DNA from: Chitinophaga pinensis
GTDB lineage: Bacteria > Pseudomonadota > Gammaproteobacteria > Burkholderiales > SG8-41
NCBI GenBank assembly: GCA_943329075.2
Contig: CALQCM020000026.1
Coordinates: 1-55,088, forward strand
DNA: 55,088 nucleotides
Direction: 5' to 3'
Part shown: positions 45,891 to 53,869 of the stretch, one piece after another
Numbering within the stretch: position 1 is the first letter of the stretch
Layout: every line of letters begins with the position of its first letter
Position numbers and translations under genes: made by a program
Notes under the pieces: model-generated
Databases searched by the model: none
Told to the model about the DNA's origin: nothing
What the model saw: the letters and a program-made list of their open reading frames with translations, nothing else

Positions 45891-46448
45891 TTATTTGCCG
45901 GTGTAAAAAGCCGGCCAGCGATCCTTCACCCAGTCGCCGTCTTCCTTGTACATGTGGCAGGCATTGATCTGGAACGGCCGCGTGGCGCCGATCTTCGGGT
46001 CGGCTTGCCGGCGATTTTCACGCGCGCGGTTGGTGGCCTGAAACGCGGTGGTGGCGAGCGGGCCCAGCAGTTCGACCAGGTGCGTGCAGCCTTTGACGTT
46101 GCCGAGATGCTCGAGCATTTCCCTGCGCCAGCCCGGGCCGATGGTGATGCCGACCAGTTTTTTGAAATTGGGCGTGATCGTCGGGCACAGGTTGTAGGGG
46201 CTGGCGTCCGTCACCGCCTCGACCTCGCGGATCACCATGTCGAGATCAACCGTCAGACGCAGCCACATGTTGTGGATCGGTTCGCCCGCCTGGCGCGCGC
46301 GGCCGGTGTCGCGCGCGGTGGTGGGAAACGACTTGGTGTCGACCAGGTGGCCTTCGATGTCCCACAGGCCGTCTGCGCGCTCATAGCCGCAACACTGGAT
46401 GTCGCGGGTGTGCATGTTTTTTCTGGGGGCGGCGGGCGGTAGCGGCAT
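45891..46448 (-). CDS. DUF2889 family protein
   Basis: A 185-residue protein with no signal peptide or membrane segment. The motif YERADGLWDIEGHLVDTK near the start and HMYKEDGDW at the end identify the DUF2889 family, whose function is unknown. It is the last gene of the minus-strand set that includes HMG-CoA lyase and the enoyl-CoA hydratase, 30 nt after the DUF1289 gene. Confidence 0.85.
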   Translation of the reverse strand: MPLPPAAPRKNMHTRDIQCCGYERADGLWDIEGHLVDTKSFPTTARDTGRARQAGEPIHNMWLRLTVDLDMVIREVEAVTDASPYNLCPTITPNFKKLVGITIGPGWRREMLEHLGNVKGCTHLVELLGPLATTAFQATNRARENRRQADPKIGATRPFQINACHMYKEDGDWVKDRWPAFYTGK

Positions 46449-46478
46449 GACGGACTCCGTTGAAGCGGTTGGGTTAAA

Positions 46479-46658
46479 TTATTGAGGGGCTGCGATTTTG
46501 CGCTGTTCAAGCTCGGCGAGCAGCGCGCGTTGTTGCGCCGGTGTGTAGGTCGTCCAGTACGAGATTTCCCGCAGCGTGCGGCGGCAGCCGCGGCAGCAGC
46601 CGCTCTCTGCGTCGATCTCGCAGACGAACACGCACGGCGATTCGACTTCTTCGCTCAT
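46479..46658 (-). CDS. DUF1289 small cysteine-rich protein
   Basis: A 59-residue protein with the DUF1289 pattern: PCVFVC then CCRGCRRTLREISYW, with cysteines likely binding a metal or Fe-S cluster. The ATG at 46658 overlaps the stop of the HMG-CoA lyase gene by 4 nt, so it is coupled to it. The longer open frame upstream is antisense to nothing useful and is not used. Confidence 0.88.
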   Translation of the reverse strand: MSEEVESPCVFVCEIDAESGCCRGCRRTLREISYWTTYTPAQQRALLAELEQRKIAAPQ

Positions 46659-47566
46659 GCCGCCGCGAATTTGCCGGCGAGCGCGCGCGCCACGCGCGAT
46701 TGCGTCGGGCGGCCGAGTGCCTTGCAGATGAAGTCGCCGGCGGCGACGAGTTTCTGCATGTTGATACCGGTGGCGATGCCCATACCGTCGAGCATGTAGA
46801 GCAGGTCTTCGCTGGCGACGTTGCCGGTGGCGCCCTTGGCGTAGGGGCAGCCGCCGAGACCGGCCACCGAACTGTCGAAGGTGGCGACCCCGCATTCGAG
46901 CGCGGCCAGCGTATTGGCGAGCGCCTGGCCGTAGGTGTCGTGAAAATGTCCGGCGAGTTTTTCCGGTGCGATGTATTGCGCGACGTCCTCGATGACCGCG
47001 CGCGTGCGGCCCGGTGTGCCGGCGCCGATGGTGTCGGCGATGGTGATTTCATAACAACCCATGGCGAACAGTTCGCGCGCCACACGCGTGACCTGCGCGG
47101 GCTGTACTTCGCCTTCGTAGGGGCAGCCGAGGCAGACCGAAATATCGCCGCGTACCCTGAGGCCGCGCGCAATGGCTTCGGCGCAGACTTCGGCAAAGCG
47201 CGCCAGGCCTTCATCAATCGAGCAGTTGGTATTGCGCCGCGAGAAAGATTCGGTCGCCGCGCCGAACACCACGACTTCGTCGCAACCGGCGGCGATGGCG
47301 GCATCAAGGCCCTTGCGGTTCGGCACCAGCACCGGATAGCCGACGCCGGGTTTGCGGCGGATGCCGGCCATGACCTCGGCATTGTCGGCCATCTGCGGCA
47401 CCCACTTTGGCGAGACGAAGGCGGTCGCTTCGATCACCGGCAGACCGGCGTCGGTCAGGCGGTTGATCAGTTCGATCTTCACGGCGGCGGGCACGTTCTG
47501 CGCCTCGTTCTGCAGGCCGTCGCGCGGGCCGACTTCGACGATGCGGACGCGGGTGGGGATCGCCAT
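46655..47566 (-). CDS. mvaB: Hydroxymethylglutaryl-CoA lyase
   Basis: A 303-residue HMGL-like TIM barrel that splits HMG-CoA into acetyl-CoA and acetoacetate, the last step of leucine breakdown. GPRDGLQNEAQ holds the N-terminal metal/catalytic residues, the HFHDTYGQALAN segment follows, and the active-site cysteine is in SVAGLGGCPYAKGATGN. Together with the upstream enoyl-CoA hydratase it forms part of a liu-type leucine/isovalerate pathway. Confidence 0.95.
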   Translation of the reverse strand: MAIPTRVRIVEVGPRDGLQNEAQNVPAAVKIELINRLTDAGLPVIEATAFVSPKWVPQMADNAEVMAGIRRKPGVGYPVLVPNRKGLDAAIAAGCDEVVVFGAATESFSRRNTNCSIDEGLARFAEVCAEAIARGLRVRGDISVCLGCPYEGEVQPAQVTRVARELFAMGCYEITIADTIGAGTPGRTRAVIEDVAQYIAPEKLAGHFHDTYGQALANTLAALECGVATFDSSVAGLGGCPYAKGATGNVASEDLLYMLDGMGIATGINMQKLVAAGDFICKALGRPTQSRVARALAGKFAAA

Positions 47567-47575
47567 GCCGGACCC

Positions 47576-48394
47576 TTAGCGCTTTTTCTTTTTCTTGGTT
47601 GCCGACACCGGCGCCACCCAGGCGGCGCTGCGTTTCTCCAGAAAGGCGCCAAGGCCTTCCTGTGCTTCCGGCGTGGCACGGATTTCCGCAATGGTGCGTG
47701 CGGTCTCGATGACGGTTTCAGGGCCGACGCTGGCGTGCGCGACTTTCGCGATCTGCTGCTTGGCAAAAACAATGGCCTTCGGTCCGCCGCAATAGAGTTC
47801 GGCCAGCACATTGCCGATGCGCGCGGTGAGTTCACCGGGTTCGACGATGTCGTGCAACAGCCCGACGCGGAATGCTTCTGCTGCGTCGAAGGTCTCGCCG
47901 GTCAGAAAATAACGCCGCGCCTGGCGCTCACCGATCGCCGTTACCACATAGGGACTGATCATCACTGGTGCAATGCCGAGACGTACCTCGGATAAACGGA
48001 AGGTTGCATCGCTTGAGCCGATCGCGATGTCGCAGGCGGCGACAATGCCGACACCGCCGCCGCGCACCGCGCCGTGCACGCACGCAACCGTGGGTTTCTT
48101 CAACGCATAAATGATCTGGAAAATCTGCGCTTGCGCCAGCGCGGCTTCGTAATTCTGTTTTTTTGAAAAATTCGCGCTCTTGCGCATGTGCCCGATGTCG
48201 GCGCCGGCGCAAAAACTGTCGCCCTGGCCGATGATGACGACGGCGCGCACCTTCGGATTGGCTTCGAGCGCCTTCAGCGTGGTGATCAGCTGCACGCCCA
48301 TCTCCGGGTCGAGTGCGTTGTGCACGTCCGGGCGGTTCAAGGCTACGGTCGCATTGCCGTCCTTGTCGATTTGCGACAATACCTTGCTTGTCAT
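47576..48394 (-). CDS. Enoyl-CoA hydratase, probable methylglutaconyl-CoA hydratase
   Basis: A 272-residue crotonase-fold protein with the oxyanion-hole segments SFCAGADIGHM and HGAVRGGGVGIVAACD. The lysine-rich tail KKKKKR is unusual. Because HMG-CoA lyase is 9 nt downstream, the likely reaction is hydration of 3-methylglutaconyl-CoA (LiuC). The ATG at 48394 overlaps the TfoX-like stop (ATGA); the longer frame upstream lacks the family N-terminus. The liuA, liuB and liuD genes are not in the window. Confidence 0.88.
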   Translation of the reverse strand: MTSKVLSQIDKDGNATVALNRPDVHNALDPEMGVQLITTLKALEANPKVRAVVIIGQGDSFCAGADIGHMRKSANFSKKQNYEAALAQAQIFQIIYALKKPTVACVHGAVRGGGVGIVAACDIAIGSSDATFRLSEVRLGIAPVMISPYVVTAIGERQARRYFLTGETFDAAEAFRVGLLHDIVEPGELTARIGNVLAELYCGGPKAIVFAKQQIAKVAHASVGPETVIETARTIAEIRATPEAQEGLGAFLEKRSAAWVAPVSATKKKKKR

Positions 48395-48624
48395 GATGGT
48401 TCCAGTCGTTGCCTGAGTTGTTGTTTTACGTCGGCGGACAGGCGCGTCGACGGAATATCCATCAGCGCGCCCTGCAATGCCCACAGCAGATTGAGGCTGA
48501 CATTATAGCCGTGCGCCTTGCACAGGTTGTAGGCGTTGATTGCGCCCACGCTTTCGAGATCGGCGCGGTTGCGGATGCCGACGGCTGTCAGCCATTTTGA
48601 CGGGGTCGGGCCGAGATTCAACAA
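48391..48624 (-). CDS. TfoX C-terminal domain-like protein
   Basis: A 77-residue protein matching the TfoX/Sxy C-terminal domain: NLGPTPSKWLTAVGI, a helix-hairpin-helix-like region, and YNVSLNLLWALQGAL. Full TfoX regulates competence, but this domain alone has no proven function. It starts at TTG 48624, because no in-frame ATG exists before an upstream stop. It leads the leucine-degradation set through an ATGA overlap. Confidence 0.8.
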   Translation of the reverse strand: MLNLGPTPSKWLTAVGIRNRADLESVGAINAYNLCKAHGYNVSLNLLWALQGALMDIPSTRLSADVKQQLRQRLEPS

Positions 48625-48909
48625 TCTGCCATCGAGCCTTGAACCCCGCGAACTGCCCGCGGGGCGACGAGATTTTACCGGTATGGCCCGGTTCCGGTGA
48701 TCAGGATTGATGGGGAATAATTATAGGCGCGCGCCGCAGCGCGGTTGGCGCCGATCCAGATTGGCGGCAGCCTTCTTTCGATATGACCGCAAGCTGTCGT
48801 ATCATCGGGGTTCGCCGCATTCTTTCGTTCGCCTGCAATACTCCGGCGACGCAAAACAACAGATCGTGCCGCAGTCCCTGCGGACACTTTTTCCTACACA
48901 GGAGCTCAG

Positions 48910-50322
48910 ATGGAAAACGCCGGTCCCAAGCTGTCACAACTCGCGCCCGATGCGACGCGCAAACTTGCCGAATTCACCGCGGCCCTTAAATTTTCCGATC
49001 TGCCGCCGGCAGTGGTGGCGCACGCCAAGGTATTGGCGCTCGATTCGATCGGCTGCTGTCTTTACGGCGCAACGCTGCCGTGGACGCGCAAGTTGATGGA
49101 CATGGTGAAGGACGAGGGCGGCGCGGCGCGCTCGACGGTGATCGGCGGCGGCTTCAAGTCGTCGGCATCGCAGGCCGTGCTGGTCAACAGTACCGCCGGC
49201 CACGCCTTTGAGAGCGATGACATGCACAAGGCTTCGCTGTTTCACCCGGGCTCGATCTGTCTGCCGGTGGCGCTGGCCTGCGCCGAGGCTGAGGGCGGGC
49301 GCAGCGGCCGCGATGTGATCACTTCGATGGTCGCGGGCTACGAAGTCGGCACGCGTGTCGGCATGGCGGCAACCATGGGATTGTTTTTCCGCGGCTGGCA
49401 TCCGCAGGGCACCTCGGGCACTTTCGTCTCGGGCGCCAGCGCTGCGAACATGCTGCGCCTGAATGCCGACCAGACGCAGGACGCGCTCGGTATTGCGGCG
49501 ACTCAGAGCTCGGGCCTGATGTCGGCGCAGGAGGGCGCGATGGTCAAGCGCATGCATTCCGGTCGCGCAGCGCAAAGCGGCGTCTATGGCGCGCTGCTGG
49601 CGCGGCGCGGTTTCACCGGCATCAAGAACGTGGTCGAAGCCGACTTCGGTGGATTTCTGTCCACGCTCAGCGACAAACACGACACGCCGAAAATTACCGG
49701 TGGCCTCGGCAGCGAGTGGGAAACGCTCAATGTCGGTTACAAGCTGTTTTCCTCGGTGGCGAGCATCCAGAGCGCGCTCGATGGCCTGCGCCAGATCATG
49801 CGCGACAACAAGCTCAAGGCCGACGACATCACGCGCATCGAAACCGGATTGAGCACGATGACGCATGTGCACTGCGCCTGGGAATACAAATCGCAGGGCG
49901 TGACGGCGGCGCAGATGAACCTGTTCTTCGGTATGGCGGTGATTGCCATCGATGGTGATGCGTTTGTCGAACAGTATCGCGAAGACCGCCTGCACGATCC
50001 GAAAATTCTCGATTTCATCAAGCGCATTGAAGCCACTGCGGAGAAAGAGATCGACGACATGGGCCCGTTGTTTCGCCACGCGGCGCGTCTTACAGTGCAT
50101 ACCAAAGACGGCCGCAAGATATTCAAGGAGGTGCTGCATCGCCTTGGCAGCCCGGAAAACCCTGCCACCGAAGAAGAGGTCTACCGCAAGTTCGGCATTC
50201 TCACGCGCCAGTGCCTGACCGACGCGCAGCGCAACGAACTGATCGCGCTGGTGCGCGACCTCGACAAACTCGATGACCTTGGCAAGCTCACCGCGATCCT
50301 CGCGGCCGCGCGCGCCAATTAA
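48910..50322 (+). CDS. MmgE/PrpD family protein
   Basis: A 470-residue protein of the MmgE/PrpD family, which includes 2-methylcitrate dehydratase and cis-aconitate decarboxylase-like enzymes. VLALDSIGCCLYGATLPW and the HAFESDDMHKASLFHPGS segment carry the conserved aspartate and histidine region. AGGAG precedes the ATG. It leads a plus-strand set with an SDR and two Bug proteins, so it probably acts on an imported polycarboxylate and not in propionate metabolism. Confidence 0.9.
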   Translation: MENAGPKLSQLAPDATRKLAEFTAALKFSDLPPAVVAHAKVLALDSIGCCLYGATLPWTRKLMDMVKDEGGAARSTVIGGGFKSSASQAVLVNSTAGHAFESDDMHKASLFHPGSICLPVALACAEAEGGRSGRDVITSMVAGYEVGTRVGMAATMGLFFRGWHPQGTSGTFVSGASAANMLRLNADQTQDALGIAATQSSGLMSAQEGAMVKRMHSGRAAQSGVYGALLARRGFTGIKNVVEADFGGFLSTLSDKHDTPKITGGLGSEWETLNVGYKLFSSVASIQSALDGLRQIMRDNKLKADDITRIETGLSTMTHVHCAWEYKSQGVTAAQMNLFFGMAVIAIDGDAFVEQYREDRLHDPKILDFIKRIEATAEKEIDDMGPLFRHAARLTVHTKDGRKIFKEVLHRLGSPENPATEEEVYRKFGILTRQCLTDAQRNELIALVRDLDKLDDLGKLTAILAAARAN

Positions 50323-50341
50323 TGCAGGAGCAGGGCAAGCT

Positions 50342-51094
50342 ATGGATGCACAACTAAAAGACAAAACAGCACTGGTGACCGGCGCCAGCGCCGGCATCGG
50401 CCGCGCCTGCGCGAAAGCGCTGGCGCTTGAAGGCGCGCAGGTCGCCATCGTCGCGCGCCGCGGTGAGTTGCTCGAGCAACTGTCGGCCGAGATCGTCGCC
50501 GCCGGCGGCGTCAAGCCGACCGTCATCGTCGCCGACATGATGCAGCCCGAGGCGCCGGCGCAGATTGCCGCCGAGGCGCGTCGCGCCTTCAATCATATTC
50601 AGATCCTCATCAATTCAGCTGGCGGCAGCCGCCAGTTGCCCATCATCGGCGCCGAGAACATCTGGGAAGAAGGCCTGATGTTGAACTTCACGCGCGTGCG
50701 TCAGCTCACGCAGGCAGTGATCCCGGACATGATGGCGAGGCGCTGGGGACGCGTGATTCACATGTCGGGAAAGTCGGAACCGGATCGCATGAACATCGCT
50801 TATCCGTCGAAAGCCGCGTTGCACGGCTGGGCGAAGGCGCTGTCGCGCGAAGTCGGGCGTTACCAGATCACGGTGAATTCGATTGCGCCGGGCAAGATTG
50901 TCAGTGAGCAGATCCTGCGCAATTATTCCGAAGAGGTGCGCGCGAAGTACGCGCGTGAGGACATTCCACTGGGCGAACTCGGTCAGCCCGAAGACGTCGC
51001 CAATCTGGCGGTGTTTCTGGCCTCGCCGCTGGCGCGTTACATCACGGGCACGGTGATCCCGGTCGATGGAGGGTTGCGCCGTTATGCGTTCTGA
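50342..51094 (+). CDS. Short-chain dehydrogenase/reductase
   Basis: A 250-residue classical SDR. The cofactor motif TGASAGIGRA is at 14-23, NSAGG follows, and the active-site YPSKAALHG holds Y and K. The usual catalytic serine region reads MSGKSEP. The C-terminus ends PVDGGLRRYAF. The ATG at 50342 starts 19 nt after the MmgE/PrpD stop. The next Bug gene starts inside its last 11 nt. Confidence 0.9.
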   Translation: MDAQLKDKTALVTGASAGIGRACAKALALEGAQVAIVARRGELLEQLSAEIVAAGGVKPTVIVADMMQPEAPAQIAAEARRAFNHIQILINSAGGSRQLPIIGAENIWEEGLMLNFTRVRQLTQAVIPDMMARRWGRVIHMSGKSEPDRMNIAYPSKAALHGWAKALSREVGRYQITVNSIAPGKIVSEQILRNYSEEVRAKYAREDIPLGELGQPEDVANLAVFLASPLARYITGTVIPVDGGLRRYAF

Positions 51095-52061
51095 CACGAT
51101 ACGTCAGATTTTGCGCGCCGTTGCCGGCGCTACATGGGCATTGTGTGCGTGCGCGGCGCCCGCCGCTTTTCCCGAGCGCCCGGTGCGTCTCATCGTGCCG
51201 CTGCCGCCGGGCGGGGGTACCGATTTGCTGGCGCGTACGTTGACGCAGCAGCTCGGCGAGCGCTGGGGCCATACCGTGGTCATCGACAATCGCGGCGGTG
51301 CCGGCGGTACCATTGGCGTTGACCTGGCCGCGAAGTCGCAGCCCGACGGTTATACGATTGTGATGGGTTATATCGCGCCGATCTCGGTCAACGTCAGCCT
51401 CGGCAAGCTGCCCTACGATCCGGTCAAGGATCTTGCGCCGATCACCATGGTGGCGGTGGCGCAGAACGTGCTAGTTGTGCACCCGTCGCTGGCGGCGGCG
51501 AACGTGAAGGAACTGATCGCGCTGCTGAAAGGCAAGCCGGGCTATTTTCATTACGCTTCAGCCGGCAACGGCAGCTCGCCGCATCTCTCGGCGGAACTCT
51601 TCAAAGGCATGGCCGGGGTCAACATGAACCATGTGCCGTACAAGGGCGCGGGGCCGGCCTTCATCGATCTGATCGCCGGCCAGGTGTCGATGTACTTCGG
51701 TAGCCTGCCTTCGTCGTTGCCACACATCCGTGCCGGCAAGGTGAGAGCGCTGGCGGTCACTGGCGCGAAGCGTTCTCCGATCGTGCCGGAGTTACCGACG
51801 ATTGCGGAGGCCGCAGTGCCCGGCTTCGATTCCACACAGTGGTACGGCATTCTCGCGCCGGTGCGCACCCCGCCGGCGATCATCGAGCAGTTGCATCGCG
51901 ACCACGTCGCAGTGCTCGGCAATCCGCTCGTCAAGGAACGCCTGTTTTCGCAGGGCTATGAAGTGGTCGCCAATTCGCGCGCGGAGTTTGCGCAATACAT
52001 CCGCGATGAAATCGCGAAGTGGGCGAAAGTCGTCAAGGAGGCTGGAATTCGTGCGGATTGA
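51084..52061 (+). CDS. Bug-family tripartite tricarboxylate transporter substrate-binding protein
   Basis: A 325-residue periplasmic binding protein with a signal peptide ending near APAAFPE. RLIVPLPPGGGTDLLAR, VIDNRGGAGGT and LPYDPVKDLAP are family motifs, and the C-terminus is KWAKVVKEAGIRAD. The ATG at 51084 overlaps the SDR gene by 11 nt. It is followed by a second Bug gene that overlaps it by 11 nt, so both are co-translated with the enzymes. The ligand is presumably a substrate of those enzymes. Confidence 0.9.
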   Translation: MRSDTIRQILRAVAGATWALCACAAPAAFPERPVRLIVPLPPGGGTDLLARTLTQQLGERWGHTVVIDNRGGAGGTIGVDLAAKSQPDGYTIVMGYIAPISVNVSLGKLPYDPVKDLAPITMVAVAQNVLVVHPSLAAANVKELIALLKGKPGYFHYASAGNGSSPHLSAELFKGMAGVNMNHVPYKGAGPAFIDLIAGQVSMYFGSLPSSLPHIRAGKVRALAVTGAKRSPIVPELPTIAEAAVPGFDSTQWYGILAPVRTPPAIIEQLHRDHVAVLGNPLVKERLFSQGYEVVANSRAEFAQYIRDEIAKWAKVVKEAGIRAD

Positions 52062-53025
52062 GCGTTTATTCCTTATTGCGTTAGCGGCGACAGGCGTGTT
52101 GCTGAATGTGATGGCGCGCGCAGCGGATTATCCGGACAAGCCGATTCGTTTCCTCGTGCCCTATCCGCCCGGTGGCAGTACCGATCCGATCGTGCGCATC
52201 ATTGCGCAAAAGCTGACCGAGACCTGGAGGCAGCAGTTCGTCATCGACAATCGCGGCGGTGGCGGCGGTAACGTGGCCTCGGATATTGTCGCCAAAGCGC
52301 CGGCCGACGGTTACACCGTGCTGCTCGGCACCGTCAGCACCATTTGCATCAATCCGGCGCTTTACGCGAAACTGCCGTTCGACCCGGTGAAGGACCTCGC
52401 ACCGGTGTCGCTGATTGTTTCAGGTTTTTATCTGCTGGCGGCGCATCCGTCGTTTCCCGCTGCCAACGTCAGTGAACTCGTCGCGCTGGCAAAAGCGAAA
52501 CAGGGCCAGTTCAATTACGCCTCCGGCGGCGCAGGCAGCGCACCGCATCTGGCGATGGAATTGCTGAAACAGATGGCGAAGATCGAACTCGCGCATGTGC
52601 CGTACAAAGGCACCGGCCCGGCACTCAACGACGTCGTGGGCGGTCATGTGCCGATGTTGTTCGGCAGCGCGGCGTCGATCCTGCCGCTGATGAAGGCCGG
52701 CCGCATCAAGGTGCTGGCAATGACCGGCAGCAAACGCTCGGCAACCATGCCGGACATTGCGACCGTGGCCGAGTCCGGCTATGCGGGCTTTGAAGTCGAC
52801 TCGTGGTACGGCGTGCTGGTGCCAGCGCAAACACCGCCGGCCATTGTCGGCGCTTTGCATCGCGAGATCGCGCGTGCCGCGCAACTGCCTGACGTGCGCG
52901 CGCGTTTTGCCGCACTTGGCCTCGAGTCGGTCGGCAACGATCCGGCGCAGTTTGCAAAAATCATCAGTAACGATCTCGCGCGTTGGGGCGAGGTGGTCAA
53001 GCGCGGCAATGTGCGCATTGACTGA
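52051..53025 (+). CDS. Bug-family substrate-binding protein, second copy in the operon
   Basis: A 324-residue paralogue of the preceding protein, with signal peptide ending near ARAADYPD, then RFLVPYPPGGSTDPIVR, VIDNRGGGGGN and LPFDPVKDLAP. It starts at GTG 52051 with a strong AAGGAGG (52035-52041) inside the upstream gene. The two tandem Bug copies differ in the binding-loop region, suggesting ligand divergence. Confidence 0.92.
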   Translation: MRIERLFLIALAATGVLLNVMARAADYPDKPIRFLVPYPPGGSTDPIVRIIAQKLTETWRQQFVIDNRGGGGGNVASDIVAKAPADGYTVLLGTVSTICINPALYAKLPFDPVKDLAPVSLIVSGFYLLAAHPSFPAANVSELVALAKAKQGQFNYASGGAGSAPHLAMELLKQMAKIELAHVPYKGTGPALNDVVGGHVPMLFGSAASILPLMKAGRIKVLAMTGSKRSATMPDIATVAESGYAGFEVDSWYGVLVPAQTPPAIVGALHREIARAAQLPDVRARFAALGLESVGNDPAQFAKIISNDLARWGEVVKRGNVRID

Positions 53026-53046
53026 CGCGCGCCTCCCACGCGCAGC

Positions 53047-53484
53047 CTACAGGCGCGCAAGTTCCCGCGTGTAAGCGGCCAGTGATTCCACGCCGAAACA
53101 GGCAAAGATGATTTTGTCGATGCCATCGTCGGCAGTGACGAAGGCTGCCGTTTCGCGCACCGCAATTGCCACTGCCTGTTCCAGCGGGTAGCGATAGACG
53201 CCGCAGCTAATGGCCGGGAACGCTATGGTTTTGACGCCATGTTCGCGTGCCAGTGCGAGGCTGTTTCGATAACAGGACGCCAGCAGATCCGCTTCGCGGC
53301 GATTGCCGCCATTCCATATCGGGCCCACCGTGTGAATCACGAATCTGGCAGACAGCTTGTAGCCGCGCGTGATTTTCGCCTCACCGGTGCGGCATCCGTT
53401 CAGGGCGCGGCACTCTTCGAGCAGTGCGGGCCCGGCTGCGCGGTGTATGGCGCCATCGACGCCGCCACCGTCGAGTAAGTCTGC
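53047..53484 (-). pseudogene. Macro-domain protein (ADP-ribose hydrolase type), N-terminus lost at a junction
   Basis: The frame reads LLDGGGVDGAIHRAAGPALLEEC, the GEAKITRGYKL segment, FVIHTVGPIWNGGN and FPAISCGVYRYPLEQA, the MacroD/YmdB pattern of O-acetyl-ADP-ribose deacetylases. About 145 residues remain. The first strand and the catalytic VNAAN loop (some 25-35 residues) are missing, because family-like sequence ends at about 53484 where AT-rich DNA begins. An internal GTG at 53340 cannot restore the loop. A working enzyme is unlikely. Confidence 0.8.
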
Positions 53485-53509
53485 TAGTAGGTAGTTTTGA
53501 CTCTACTAG
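53484..53509. repeat. Inverted repeat at the composition boundary
   Basis: CTAGTAG (53484-53490) and CTACTAG (53503-53509) flank 12 nt, exactly where the macro-domain similarity stops. It could be a recombination core site, but the arms are short and chance is possible. Confidence 0.35.
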
Positions 53510-53544
53510 GGCACTTCATTGCACCTTTAGGCTGACCACTAAGG

Positions 53545-53807
53545 CGCTGACGGTTAGTCGTTACACGACTGATCAAAAAAACCTTCTAAAACGAGTCTCT
53601 GAGCTTAGGCTTGGTCGTGGTTTGACGTTTAAACGAATCGCGCAAACGTTAGGTGACGAAGGCATACTGTCTAGCAAAGGTCTATTGCTGACAGCCCAAA
53701 ATGTTTATTCAGTTTTTAAAAAAGGCATGCTCAGAAAACGCCGTTTGGCATCGAAGACGAACGTCAAACTGATCAATGTGCAAGTAGAAAATGTAGGTGA
53801 AGTCTAG
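53545..53807 (+). CDS. Recombinase-like helix-turn-helix small protein, 5' end missing
   Basis: About 85 residues of an AT-rich, lysine-rich frame contain a helix-turn-helix of the kind seen in recombinase-associated domains: LGRGLTFKRIAQTLGDEGILSSKG, followed by the basic segment KKGMLRKRR. There is no ATG, GTG or TTG in frame between the junction (about 53484) and the start of the conserved region. The gene is probably cut by the junction or uses an unusual start, and the start given is approximate. The function is unknown; DNA binding is plausible. Confidence 0.55.
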
Positions 53808-53817
53808 GCAGAATAAA

Positions 53818-53847
53818 AAAAGAGAGTGCATGAAAGCACTCTCTTTT
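53818..53847. terminator. Bidirectional terminator in the AT-rich segment
   Basis: AAAAGAGAGTGC (53818-53829) pairs with GCACTCTCTTTT (53836-53847) across ATGAAA, between two convergent genes. A smaller hairpin (TTGTCG/CGACAA, 53846-53865) follows. Confidence 0.88.
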
Positions 53848-53869
53848 GTCGTTTCGCAGCGACAAACAT

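Noticed and set aside
48675..48937. Small minus-strand frames before the MmgE/PrpD gene
   Set aside because: No ribosome site, no domain and a mixed composition. The 285-nt gap is better read as leader and promoter DNA, with a weak TATCAT at 48800-48805.
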